From the NCBI GenBank assembly GCA_028694115.1, contig JAQUUB010000002.1, positions 46,698-110,697 of the forward strand: DNA of 64,000 nucleotides. Direction: 5' to 3'. This document shows positions 35,702-43,576 of this stretch, piece by piece. Position numbers and translations under genes: made by a program. Source of the DNA: Lachnospiraceae bacterium. GTDB taxonomy: Bacteria; Bacillota_A; Clostridia; Lachnospirales; Lachnospiraceae. How positions within the stretch are numbered: the stretch's first letter is position 1; each line of letters starts with the position of its first letter. The notes beneath the pieces are model-generated. The model did not search any database. It saw only the letters and a list, made by a program, of their open reading frames with translations, and had not been told where the DNA came from.

Positions 35702-36853
35702 TTATTTATCAGAATAGGTATTTTTATAATTTATTTTGCGGGTAAATTCATTCGCATATCGCTCATCGATAAGATGAAAATTAATTGCATATTTACGAAA
35801 TGTCCTTTTCACTTTATCTATAAAGAGAAAGAGACCAGAAGGGTTCAATTTTGTTTTTAGAGTTTCATCATAGGATTTTGTTATTTCGCATAAAGTCTCA
35901 GTGTATAATTCCTGAATATAATTATCATCAGGGGTGAATTTTTTTGCTGTATATTCATAAGAAAATAAAGTCTCACCATTAAGAAATTCATCTATTATTT
36001 TATCATTCCCATCTTTATAATAATCACAGATACTTTTTTTCTCTTCATTTGATAGATAGCTTCCTTTTGTTGTTACTGAGTATTTTTGTTGAATTTTGGA
36101 GATGGATTCGTTAATAAGAGCCTTATTCTTTAAACTTAATTCATTAATTCTTCGTTTGATTTCCAACATTTCGAGAGATAACTTCTCATTTATAATCCCT
36201 TCAGGAATGCGGTATTCGTCAGACCAATCAGCTTTTATGGTATCAAAAAAATCTTGATATATATTAACATTTAAATGATTAAATGATCTTACATGAACAT
36301 GATCAGCACCTATAATATCTGAAATTTCAGTTAATTTTTTATAATAATCCAAAGTATAGTGAGATTTTATTTCGGTACTTTTGCAAAAATCGATACACTT
36401 ATAATTAAAATCAGAATAGGTTTTTACGAAATATCCCCATAGGGATTCATAGTATTCATCTTGTCTCCTGAGATAACATACAACTTCTAATTTACAATTA
36501 GAATTCAGAAAATTCTCATAAAAATCTTTTGTTCCCATATCAAAAAAATCTTCGGCTGAGATTATGACATAGGGATATTTTTTTGTGGAATTTACTATTT
36601 TATGAAAAATTCTTTTGCTTTTTAAAGAAAAAGAATCATATTTTTTTGTAAATGAAAAACGTAACATAGTCCCATTACCATTAAAACTTGCTAAAGGGTT
36701 GCTAAGTTTCACAATATTTCTACTTTGAGAATTAAATGCTGGATAATAAATACCATGTTTCTTTAATTCATTTCTATTTTGTACAAAAAAAGTTTGCAAA
36801 GCACTTGTTGCCGTTTTTGGGGTACCAATATGCAATATAATTTTACCGTTCAT
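35702..36853 (-). CDS. Second PAPS-dependent sulfotransferase (paralogue, opposite strand)
   Basis: 383 residues with ILHIGTPKTATSALQ at 6-20, CYLRRQDEYYESLWGYF, DYYKKLTEIS and IKRRINELSLKN, matching the neighbouring sulfotransferase along its whole length. The two genes are inverted relative to each other with 21 bp between stops, which implies duplication followed by inversion and later divergence. Two enzymes suggest two sulfation positions or acceptors. The start ATG has GAGAGGA close upstream on the minus strand. A T-rich candidate promoter (TTAATA-16-TATAAT) lies in 36865-36910 on the minus strand. Confidence 0.87.
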   Translation of the reverse strand: MNGKIILHIGTPKTATSALQTFFVQNRNELKKHGIYYPAFNSQSRNIVKLSNPLASFNGNGTMLRFSFTKKYDSFSLKSKRIFHKIVNSTKKYPYVIISAEDFFDMGTKDFYENFLNSNCKLEVVCYLRRQDEYYESLWGYFVKTYSDFNYKCIDFCKSTEIKSHYTLDYYKKLTEISDIIGADHVHVRSFNHLNVNIYQDFFDTIKADWSDEYRIPEGIINEKLSLEMLEIKRRINELSLKNKALINESISKIQQKYSVTTKGSYLSNEEKKSICDYYKDGNDKIIDEFLNGETLFSYEYTAKKFTPDDNYIQELYTETLCEITKSYDETLKTKLNPSGLFLFIDKVKRTFRKYAINFHLIDERYANEFTRKINYKNTYSDK

Positions 36854-37029
36854 AAAAATCCTCTCTAGAAAATAATTTGTATATTATATAAATATATAAG
36901 TTTCTATTAATATTTTAGTCTTAAAGTGTTACGAAACTAGCCTAAGAACACATATGATAGATTGTTTATAATCATACCATATAAAAAAAATTTGTATAAC
37001 AATATGGGATAGAAATTTCACTTTGTAAA

Positions 37030-38022
37030 TCAAATTTTTTTATCAGGGCAGCTTTCTCTGACAATCAATTTGCAAGGAAAATCAACTCTCATATTTTCCT
37101 TGTGATGATGTGCAATACGGTCTAAAAGAATCTTTACTGCCATTCGCCCCATATCCTCTTTGGGAACATTAACAGTTGTAAGCAGGGGGGTACATTCTTC
37201 AGCAGCTTGTATGTTGTCAATGGAAATGATAGCTGGATACTTTGATCTTTTCACATGCTTTTTTAGATATTTTAGTATTCCAAGAGCTGTGGCATCATTA
37301 GCACAAAATATAGCGGAAATATCATTCTTTAAACAGAGGGATTCCATGACTTGATATCCCTCCGCCTCCGTTTGATTGGTAGAATAAATAAAGGAGTAGT
37401 CTATTGGAAGATTATGTCGCATAAGACACTCACAATATCCAATATAGCGATTTTCATAAGAACAATCTCCAATATAGGCAATCTTTTTGTAACCATTGGA
37501 AATCAAATATTCCATTGCTAATATGGCAGCATTTTTTCCATCGCAAATAACTTCATCTATATCATAGTTCGTATGATTTCGACCAACACCGATAACGTTC
37601 CTGCTTTTTTCTTTTAGCTTGCTTAAAATTTTTTCAGAGCATCTTCCTAAAATGATATACCCATCAGATTCTAAATTCGTTGTGATTAGTAATTTATTAG
37701 AAGAAACAATTTGTTCAATAATACATTGATTTGCAAATAACTCTTCTTCTATATAGCGAAATAATTCTTTAAAGAAAGGATCAGTCTCCAGAGTGTCAAA
37801 ACGACCTAATATTATTGTGATGCGATAGTGATTTTTATTTACGCTATAACCTTTTTTAAGACTACGAGCGGATTCATTAGGCGTATAATTTATATTCTTT
37901 GCAGCTTCCCAAATCTTATCCTTCATCTCTTTTGATGCACAGTTATAAGAAGTATTATTCAGAACACGTGAAACTGTGGAAGGAGCAACCCCTACCATTT
38001 CGGCAATTTTTTTTAATGACAT
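37030..38022 (-). CDS. LacI/GalR-family transcriptional repressor
   Basis: 330 residues from ATG 38022 (GGGGGA just upstream on the minus strand); an in-frame upstream ATG at 38055 would add eleven residues before the DNA-binding domain. The N-terminus MSLKKIAEMVGVAPSTVSRVLNN is the LacI helix-turn-helix, followed by the hinge helix SARSLKKG and a periplasmic-binding-protein-like effector domain with SDGYIILGR and SIDNIQAAEECTPLLTTVNVP. It is divergent from the SsuABC-like operon and a 16-bp perfect LacI-type palindrome lies between them, so it most likely controls the transporter and itself. The effector is unknown, probably a sugar. Confidence 0.92.
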   Translation of the reverse strand: MSLKKIAEMVGVAPSTVSRVLNNTSYNCASKEMKDKIWEAAKNINYTPNESARSLKKGYSVNKNHYRITIILGRFDTLETDPFFKELFRYIEEELFANQCIIEQIVSSNKLLITTNLESDGYIILGRCSEKILSKLKEKSRNVIGVGRNHTNYDIDEVICDGKNAAILAMEYLISNGYKKIAYIGDCSYENRYIGYCECLMRHNLPIDYSFIYSTNQTEAEGYQVMESLCLKNDISAIFCANDATALGILKYLKKHVKRSKYPAIISIDNIQAAEECTPLLTTVNVPKEDMGRMAVKILLDRIAHHHKENMRVDFPCKLIVRESCPDKKI

Positions 38023-38095
38023 AGGATCCCCCGTTCTTGTGATTATAAGTGGCAATTGTATGATTCTGTCCGCACATAACGATATCTTCCTTGTA

Positions 38096-38111
38096 AAGCA
38101 AACGTTTGCTT
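38096..38111. promoter_or_regulatory. LacI-family operator, site 1
   Basis: AAGCAAACGTTTGCTT is a perfect 16-bp palindrome with the central CG typical of LacI/GalR operators. It lies between the divergent repressor and transporter genes, 10 bp upstream of the -35 element of the transporter promoter. Confidence 0.8.
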
Positions 38112-38120
38112 ATTATTAAG

Positions 38121-38149
38121 TTGAAAAAGTAAAAAAACCAAAATATAAT
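38121..38149 (+). promoter_or_regulatory. Promoter of the sulfur importer operon
   Basis: TTGAAA (38121-38126) and TATAAT (38144-38149) with 17-nt spacing, a near-consensus sigma-A promoter. Flanked by LacI-type sites at 38096-38111 and about 38228-38239. Confidence 0.75.
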
Positions 38150-38212
38150 TGTGTTTGTTATATAAATATTATCAAAAATACACGAAAAAAGCAATATGAA
38201 GGGAGAAACAAA

Positions 38213-39211
38213 ATGAAAAATAAAAGAGCAAACGTTTCCGTAATAATACTTGCGGTGTTTCTAGCTGCAATTATGGTAACTGGATGTGGGAAAGAATCTG
38301 AAGGTGGAAAGACCAAGGTACGTATTGCATACTTTCCCAATATTACGCATACGCAGGCATTGATTATGAAAGAACAGGGAATGCTAGAAAACAAATTGGG
38401 GGAAGAATGTGAAGTTTCCTATACGTCCTTTAATGCAGGGCCAGCGGAAGTCGAAGCTTTGATGGCAGGAGAAATTGATATGGGCTATATAGGACCAGTG
38501 CCAGCAATTAATGCAAATGTAAAATCGAAAGGGGATGTACAGATTATTGCAAATGCGACAAATGCAGGAGCAGTCCTGATTAAGAGTATAGGTGCGGATA
38601 TTGAAACAGCGGCAGATCTTGATGGTAAGACAGTTGCTATTCCACAATTGGGAAATACTCAACATTTAGGACTTTTAAATATCTTAACTAAAAATGGATT
38701 GTCACCAAAATCGGAAGGTGGTACAGTAGATGTAGTTGCAGTAGCAAATGCTGATGTACAGAACTTGATGGATCAGGGAGAAATAGATGCAGCATTAGTT
38801 CCGGAGCCTTGGGGAAGCATATTACAGGAAAAATGTGGTGCTGAAATTGTGCTTGATTATGATGAAGTGTTTTTAGATGGAAATTATCCTACAGCAGTCG
38901 TTGTAGCAAGCAAAGATTTCTTACAAAAGCACCCAGATATAGTAGAAAAATTCTTGAAGGCACATGAGGAAGCAACTCTTTATATAAACGAAAATCCAGT
39001 AGATATGGCTGCGATTGTTAATAAGCAAATAGAAGAAGCAACTGGAAAAAGTTATGACGAAGCGATTATACAAAGTGCTTTTTCTAGAATTCAAGTAACA
39101 AAAGAGCTGTCTGAAGAAGCAATTCAGGAATTCGCAAAAATAGGCGTTGAACAAGGATTTATATCCAAATTGCCAGATGATAGCTTGATTAATACAGAAA
39201 TTCAGAAATAA
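38213..39211 (+). CDS. ABC transporter substrate-binding lipoprotein, SsuA/NrtA-like
   Basis: 332 residues. N-terminal signal peptide with lipobox VTGC (cysteine near residue 24), so it is anchored outside the membrane. The mature part RIAYFPNITHTQALIMKEQG, followed by GEIDMGYIGPVPAINA and VPEPWGS, is typical of the NMT1/SsuA family that binds sulfonates, nitrate, taurine or thiamine precursors. With permease, ATPase and CysQ downstream and sulfate-activating genes upstream, a sulfur compound is the likely ligand; this is inference. SD AAGGGAG. The first codons contain the second operator-like site. Confidence 0.85.
   Translation: MKNKRANVSVIILAVFLAAIMVTGCGKESEGGKTKVRIAYFPNITHTQALIMKEQGMLENKLGEECEVSYTSFNAGPAEVEALMAGEIDMGYIGPVPAINANVKSKGDVQIIANATNAGAVLIKSIGADIETAADLDGKTVAIPQLGNTQHLGLLNILTKNGLSPKSEGGTVDVVAVANADVQNLMDQGEIDAALVPEPWGSILQEKCGAEIVLDYDEVFLDGNYPTAVVVASKDFLQKHPDIVEKFLKAHEEATLYINENPVDMAAIVNKQIEEATGKSYDEAIIQSAFSRIQVTKELSEEAIQEFAKIGVEQGFISKLPDDSLINTEIQK
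38228..38239. promoter_or_regulatory. LacI-family operator, imperfect site 2 inside the coding sequence
   Basis: GCAAACGTTTCC repeats the core of site 1 with one changed position in the right arm, within codons 6-9 of the binding-protein gene. Centres of the two sites are 130 bp apart with the promoter between them, an arrangement compatible with repression by looping. Confidence 0.55.
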
Positions 39212-39241
39212 GGGAATAGATGGATAAGGGGAGAGAAAAAT

Positions 39242-40015
39242 ATGGCTCTTGAAATTAGACATGTGAGTAAAGTATTTGAAGGAACAAAAAAGGAAACACT
39301 ACAGAATATTAATTTAACTGTTGAAAATGGTGAATTTATATGTATAGTCGGACCTTCCGGTTGTGGCAAATCGACACTTTTAAATCAAGTGGCAGGTCTA
39401 GATACTCCAACAGCAGGAGAAATCTTTTTAGACGGAGTAAAAATCACACGACCAGGTTCTGAAAGAATGGTTATGTTTCAAGAGTCTGCTCTCTATCCTT
39501 GGCTGACGGTAAAAGAAAATGTTGTATTTGGAATGAAATTGGCGGGGCTTTTGAAAGAAGAGCAGGAAAAGAAAGCCGAATATTATTTGAAGATGGTTCA
39601 ATTATGGGATTTTAGGAATTATGCAATTCATGAAATATCCGGAGGTATGAAGCAGAGAACTGCATTAGCTAGGGCATTAACATTGGATTGCAAAGTTCTT
39701 TTGATGGATGAGCCGTTTTCTGCACTTGATAAACAAACGACCAATATGCTTAGGGAAGAGTTAGAACAGATATGGGAAAAGACTCATAAAACTATATTTT
39801 TCATAACACATAGTGTGGAAGAAGCAGTATATTTTGCAGATCGGGTAGTAATTTTGTCAGACAATCCTGGTACAATTAAAGAAATCGTAAAGATTGATTT
39901 ACAAAGACCTAGAAAAATTGATTCTGATGAATTTATAACTTTAAGAAGTACAATTTTAGATCTTGTACAAAGGGAGGTACACAAAATTGCAGAAAACGAA
40001 TACGATAAAGAATAG
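39242..40015 (+). CDS. ABC transporter ATPase, SsuB/TauB-like
   Basis: 257 residues. Walker A GPSGCGKST (about 40-48), Q-loop MFQES, signature SGGMKQR, Walker B LLMDEPFSALD and switch His in FITHSVEEA. It belongs to the nitrate/sulfonate/taurine subfamily that pairs with BPD_transp_1 permeases. SD GGGGAGAG, start ATG 39242, 30 bp after the binding protein; the 3' end overlaps the permease start by 29 bp. It powers uptake from the cytoplasmic side. Confidence 0.9.
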   Translation: MALEIRHVSKVFEGTKKETLQNINLTVENGEFICIVGPSGCGKSTLLNQVAGLDTPTAGEIFLDGVKITRPGSERMVMFQESALYPWLTVKENVVFGMKLAGLLKEEQEKKAEYYLKMVQLWDFRNYAIHEISGGMKQRTALARALTLDCKVLLMDEPFSALDKQTTNMLREELEQIWEKTHKTIFFITHSVEEAVYFADRVVILSDNPGTIKEIVKIDLQRPRKIDSDEFITLRSTILDLVQREVHKIAENEYDKE

Positions 40016-40772
40016 TTTGAAGGGTCTGTTCTTTTATGCTGCTCTGATTATTGCATGGCAAGTGATTGCGGTTTTGGGATCGGAAGTTTTTGGGTTTTGG
40101 AAAACCTATACATTTCCGAACCCTATGGGAGTCGTAGAAAGCTTTTTACAACTGATCCGGAAGGGGAGTATATTTCTAGCTATTGCTTATAGTATGAAAC
40201 GTGCGTTAATTGGATTCTTTCTGGCAATAGTGGCAGGTACCATTTTTGGTGTTTTGATAACAAATTATGCTTTTTTAAATAAAAATTTAAAACCCCTTCT
40301 AATGGGAATACAGGCATTACCTAGTGTTTGTTGGGTACCATTTGCTATTTTATGGTTTGGACTAAAAGAATCTGCTATTATATTCGTAGTAGTAATGGGA
40401 TCTGTATTTAGTATATCTCTTGCTATAGAAAATGCAATACGTAATATTCCACCCATATATATAAAAGCGGCAAGAACAATGGGAGCATCGAAAAAAGATC
40501 TTTATTTACATGTCATATTTCCCGCAGCTTTCCCCGGATTCATTGCAGGATTGAAGCAGGGATGGTCTTTTGCATGGAGAGCACTGATGTCTGGTGAAGT
40601 CATGTCTGCAGTAGTGGGGCTTGGATATACACTGAATCTTGGAAGAGATATGGCAGACATAAATCAGGTAATGGCTGTTATGATAATTATCATAATAGTT
40701 GGAATTGTAATTGATAAATATATTTTTAGCGTTATTGAATATAAGATACTTAAAAAGCGTGGCATGATATAA
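39987..40772 (+). CDS. ABC transporter permease, SsuC/TauC-like
   Basis: 261 residues from TTG 39987, chosen because AGGGAGG lies 8 nt before it; the earlier TTG 39963 has no ribosome site. Six membrane segments, and the ATPase-contact loop EAA motif is seen in KAARTMGASKKDLYLHVIFPAAFPG. FAWRALMSGEVM near the C-terminus is characteristic of the sulfonate/taurine permeases. It forms the channel of the importer with the two genes before it. Confidence 0.9.
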   Translation: MQKTNTIKNSLKGLFFYAALIIAWQVIAVLGSEVFGFWKTYTFPNPMGVVESFLQLIRKGSIFLAIAYSMKRALIGFFLAIVAGTIFGVLITNYAFLNKNLKPLLMGIQALPSVCWVPFAILWFGLKESAIIFVVVMGSVFSISLAIENAIRNIPPIYIKAARTMGASKKDLYLHVIFPAAFPGFIAGLKQGWSFAWRALMSGEVMSAVVGLGYTLNLGRDMADINQVMAVMIIIIIVGIVIDKYIFSVIEYKILKKRGMI

Positions 40773-40781
40773 GGAGGGAAC

Positions 40782-41564
40782 ATGAACTATAAGAAAGAAC
40801 TGGAAGCTGCAAAGGAAGCAGCTATTCTTGCTGGTAAAATGATTATGGATATCTATGAATCGTCCGAAGATTTATCTATAGAATATAAGGACGGAGATAT
40901 GCCTCTGACAAGGGCTGATAAATCTGCAAACGCAATAATTATTAAAATTCTTAAAGAAAGATTCCCCGATTATGCTATTCTTTCAGAAGAAGAAAAAGAT
41001 AATAAGGAACGTTTAAATAATCCATACTGCTTTGTGATAGATCCATTGGATGGAACCAAAGAATTTATTAAGAGAAATGGTCAATTCACAGTAAATATTG
41101 CATTATCCTATGAACATGAGTCGGTTATGGGTGTAATTTATGTTCCAACAACAGAGGTTATATACTTTGCATCAAAAGGGGCAGGTGCCTTCTTGAAAGA
41201 TAAAGTGGGTATCAGAAGAATAAAAGTTTCGGACGTTATAGATAAAAAAGAACTACGAGTTGTAATGAGTAATTCGCATGGTTGTGAAAAAATGAATCAA
41301 TTACTGGAAAAATATCATCTGACGCATTTTGTGAAAGTGGGAAGTTCTTTAAAGGGTTGTATGGTTGCTGAAGGAAGTGCTGATATTTACTATCGATATA
41401 ATCCTACTATGGAATGGGATACAGCGGCAATGCAGTGTATTGTTGAAGAAGCTGGGGGGATTTTCAGGCAAATGGATGGTAGTGTAATGTACTATAATCG
41501 GAATCATTGCCTAAATGAGAAAGGATTTTATCTTGTAAATTGTTCTGCAAATATCATACAATAA
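40782..41564 (+). CDS. cysQ: 3'(2'),5'-bisphosphate nucleotidase
   Basis: 260 residues, inositol-monophosphatase fold. Metal and substrate motifs are ILSEEEKDN (E in the first site), IDPLDGTKEF (DPLDGT) and MEWDTAAMQCIVEEAGG (WD near the C-terminus). It hydrolyses 3'-phosphoadenosine 5'-phosphate, the inhibitory by-product of PAPS-dependent sulfotransferases, to AMP. AAGGAGGG ribosome site, 9 bp after the importer permease. Presence in the same operon links the transporter to the sulfotransferases upstream. Confidence 0.93.
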   Translation: MNYKKELEAAKEAAILAGKMIMDIYESSEDLSIEYKDGDMPLTRADKSANAIIIKILKERFPDYAILSEEEKDNKERLNNPYCFVIDPLDGTKEFIKRNGQFTVNIALSYEHESVMGVIYVPTTEVIYFASKGAGAFLKDKVGIRRIKVSDVIDKKELRVVMSNSHGCEKMNQLLEKYHLTHFVKVGSSLKGCMVAEGSADIYYRYNPTMEWDTAAMQCIVEEAGGIFRQMDGSVMYYNRNHCLNEKGFYLVNCSANIIQ

Positions 41565-41566
41565 CA

Positions 41567-41595
41567 TTTACATATTCTTCCATACGTAGTATACT
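41567..41595 (+). promoter_or_regulatory. Promoter of the Spo0A-domain gene
   Basis: TTTACA (41567-41572) and TATACT (41590-41595), 17-nt spacing, directly after the cysQ stop codon. Confidence 0.6.
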
Positions 41596-41599
41596 CTTT

Positions 41600-41607
41600 T
41601 TGTCGAT
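41600..41607. promoter_or_regulatory. 0A-box-like site over the transcription start
   Basis: TTGTCGAT matches the known Spo0A box TTGTCGAA at seven of eight positions and lies 5-12 nt downstream of the -10 element, where binding would block initiation. Confidence 0.5.
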
Positions 41608-41663
41608 AAAAATAGATAAATGTAAATTTATGCTAGCATTATATTTTTGCTAGGGAGGAAGAT

Positions 41664-42047
41664 ATGACAAAACAAAAAAAAGAAGTGGAACTCGAAGTCA
41701 GGGTGACAGATATTTTGCATGAATTTGGAGTCCCTGCACATTTGAATGGGTATGTCTATTTGAGAAAAGCGATTATGCATTTAGTAGGGGATATGAGTGC
41801 AGCACATTCTATAACAAAAGTATTGTATTTTGACATTGCAAAAGAATATGATTCCACAATCAATAAAGTGGAACGTTCCATAAGAAATGCAATAGAGGTA
41901 GCATGGAATAGGGGAAATGATGAGGCTTTTGAAAAATATTTTGGATATTCTGCACGAATGGGGAAAAACAGACCGTGTAATTCTGAATATATGGTGCAAA
42001 TAGCGGATAAACTAAGAATAAACATGATGTTGCAACAAAGAATATGA
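41664..42047 (+). CDS. Stand-alone Spo0A C-terminal DNA-binding domain protein
   Basis: 127 residues corresponding to the effector half of Spo0A only. VTDILHEFGVPAHLNGYVYLR, SITKVLYFDIAKEY, INKVERSIRNAIEVAWNRGN (recognition region) and CNSEYMVQIADKLR follow Spo0A closely, but there is no receiver domain or phosphorylatable aspartate. It should bind 0A boxes without phosphorelay control, as a competitor or as a dedicated regulator of surface polysaccharide genes. SD AGGGAGG at 5 nt. Its own promoter carries a 0A-box-like sequence. A strong terminator follows, so it is monocistronic. Confidence 0.88.
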   Translation: MTKQKKEVELEVRVTDILHEFGVPAHLNGYVYLRKAIMHLVGDMSAAHSITKVLYFDIAKEYDSTINKVERSIRNAIEVAWNRGNDEAFEKYFGYSARMGKNRPCNSEYMVQIADKLRINMMLQQRI

Positions 42048-42054
42048 TTGAAAT

Positions 42055-42086
42055 AACTTCTGTCTAAATAATTAGACAGAAGTTTT
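42055..42086. terminator. Bidirectional intrinsic terminator
   Basis: AACTTCTGTCTAA (42055-42067) pairs perfectly with TTAGACAGAAGTT (42072-42084) over 13 bp with a 4-nt loop, followed by TTTTCATTTT. It sits between the convergent Spo0A-domain and zinc-ribbon genes, ending both; the zinc-ribbon stop codon is in the right arm. Confidence 0.88.
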
Positions 42087-42323
42087 CATTTTAAAACGTT
42101 TGGTATGTTTAGCAAAACGATAATGGGTAGTATTTTTTTCTAGAAACTCTGGATTTGATAATTTTCTGCGGAGTAATTCCCTGTCAGTGGGGAGCATCTC
42201 ACTGTAGTCATCAAAGGAAAGCTTTAATTCTTCGATTGGATTCTCACAACGGGGACATTCTTGTTTATGACCATTTAGCATAAAAAGTGTTTGACATGTG
42301 GGACAAAAATGAATATACATCAT
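42072..42323 (-). CDS. Small zinc-ribbon protein
   Basis: 83 residues with CPTC near residue 7 and CPRC near residue 23, a rubredoxin-like zinc knuckle pair, followed by a charged helical segment (LPTDRELLRRKLSNPEF) and a basic tail. AAAGGAGG precedes the two adjacent ATG codons on the minus strand. A promoter with consensus TTGACA (plus-strand 42378-42383) lies upstream and a 10-bp inverted repeat overlaps its spacer. Function unknown; not obviously part of glycan synthesis. Confidence 0.75.
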   Translation of the reverse strand: MMYIHFCPTCQTLFMLNGHKQECPRCENPIEELKLSFDDYSEMLPTDRELLRRKLSNPEFLEKNTTHYRFAKHTKRFKMKTSV

Positions 42324-42351
42324 GGGTAATTCCTCCTTTGGGTCTACCTAT

Positions 42352-42377
42352 TATTTTTACATACATGTAAAAATATG
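42352..42377. promoter_or_regulatory. Inverted repeat in the zinc-ribbon promoter
   Basis: TATTTTTACA (42352-42361) and TGTAAAAATA (42368-42377) flank CATACA. The repeat lies between the minus-strand -35 (TTGACA) and the likely -10, a usual repressor position. Confidence 0.45.
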
Positions 42378-42395
42378 TCAACAAATATCATGTTT

Positions 42396-42424
42396 GTATT
42401 TTAAAGAAAAAAATGGTATAATAT
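42396..42424 (+). promoter_or_regulatory. Promoter of the rml/Wzm-Wzt operon
   Basis: TTGTAT (42396-42401) and TATAAT (42419-42424), spacing 17 nt; transcription would start near 42431, just before AGGAGG. Confidence 0.7.
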
Positions 42425-42439
42425 CCATTAATTATGACT

Positions 42440-42473
42440 AGGAGGAAAGTGTGAAGCTTCTTGCCATTCACAC
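42440..42473 (+). promoter_or_regulatory. Shine-Dalgarno followed by a hairpin before rmlB
   Basis: AGGAGG (42440-42445) is 28 nt from ATG 42474. Between them GTGTGAA (42449-42455) and TTCACAC (42467-42473) form a 7-bp hairpin with an 11-nt loop. Folding brings the site to within 3 nt of ATG 42474 or 12 nt of ATG 42483. The stem sequence is the same as the outer stem of the ugd leader. Confidence 0.55.
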
Positions 42474-43559
42474 ATGAATAAAATGAAAACGTATTTAGTT
42501 ACAGGTGGAGCTGGATTTATCGGTTCAAATTATATTCATTATATGTTTCGCAAATATAATAATAGTATCCGCATTATTAATGTGGATGCATTAACGTATG
42601 CAGGAAACCTAGAAAACTTAAAAGATATTGCAAAAAGAGAGAATTATACATTTATAAAAGCGGATATAAGAGATAAAGAGGCGATTGCCAAGATTTTTGC
42701 AGAGAATGCTATTGATCGTGTTGTTCATTTTGCGGCTGAAAGCCATGTGGATAGAAGTATTAAAGACCCAGAAGTCTTTGTGGAAACGAATGTTTACGGT
42801 ACTTTAGTTATGTTAAACTGTGCGAAAGATGCATGGGAAACAGCAGATGGTTTTATGGAGGATAAAAAATTTCTACATGTTTCTACTGATGAAGTTTATG
42901 GATCATTAGATAATTTAGAAGATTTCTTCTACGAGACGACTCCGTATGATCCACATAGTCCATACTCAGCAAGTAAAGCATCTTCAGATTTTTTAGTTAA
43001 GGCTTATATTGATACGTATAAATTTCCAGCAAATATTACGAATTGTTCCAATAATTATGGACCGTATCAATTTCCAGAGAAATTAATTCCACTGATTATC
43101 AATAATGCGCTACAAGGCAAAAAGCTTCCGGTTTATGGTGATGGAAAGAACATTAGAGACTGGTTATATGTAGAAGATCATGCAAAAGGAATCGATATGG
43201 TGCAGGAGCTTGGCAGAATTGGACAAACCTATAATATTGGTGGACACAATGAAAAGCAAAACATCCAGATTATCCATATTATTTTAGATACACTGAGAGA
43301 TATGCTGCCAGATAGCGACCCCAGAAAAGCGTTAGTAAGTGATGATTTAATTACCTTTGTTGAGGATAGGAAAGGTCACGATCGAAGATATGCCATTGCA
43401 CCAGACAAGATAAGAGAAGAAATCGGCTGGAAGCCAGAAACAATGTTTGCAGAAGGAATCCGTAAAACGATTCAATGGTTCTTCGAAAATGAAGACTGGA
43501 TGAATAATGTAACTAATGGAGATTATCAGAAATATTATGAGGATATGTACCAGAAATAA
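42474..43559 (+). CDS. rmlB: dTDP-glucose 4,6-dehydratase
   Basis: Converts dTDP-glucose to dTDP-4-keto-6-deoxyglucose in the cytoplasm. 361 residues; TGGAGFIGSNY near the start binds NAD, HFAAESHVDRSI and STDEVYG are the family signatures, YSASKASSD gives the catalytic Tyr-x3-Lys and NNYGPYQFPEKLIPL is specific to RmlB. Two start codons are possible (42474, 42483); most homologues begin at the sequence of the second. It opens the rmlB-rmlA-muramidase-rmlC-wzm-wzt run, with a hairpin between its ribosome site and start. Confidence 0.95.
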   Translation: MNKMKTYLVTGGAGFIGSNYIHYMFRKYNNSIRIINVDALTYAGNLENLKDIAKRENYTFIKADIRDKEAIAKIFAENAIDRVVHFAAESHVDRSIKDPEVFVETNVYGTLVMLNCAKDAWETADGFMEDKKFLHVSTDEVYGSLDNLEDFFYETTPYDPHSPYSASKASSDFLVKAYIDTYKFPANITNCSNNYGPYQFPEKLIPLIINNALQGKKLPVYGDGKNIRDWLYVEDHAKGIDMVQELGRIGQTYNIGGHNEKQNIQIIHIILDTLRDMLPDSDPRKALVSDDLITFVEDRKGHDRRYAIAPDKIREEIGWKPETMFAEGIRKTIQWFFENEDWMNNVTNGDYQKYYEDMYQK

Positions 43560-43576
43560 GGAAAGAATGGTTATAA

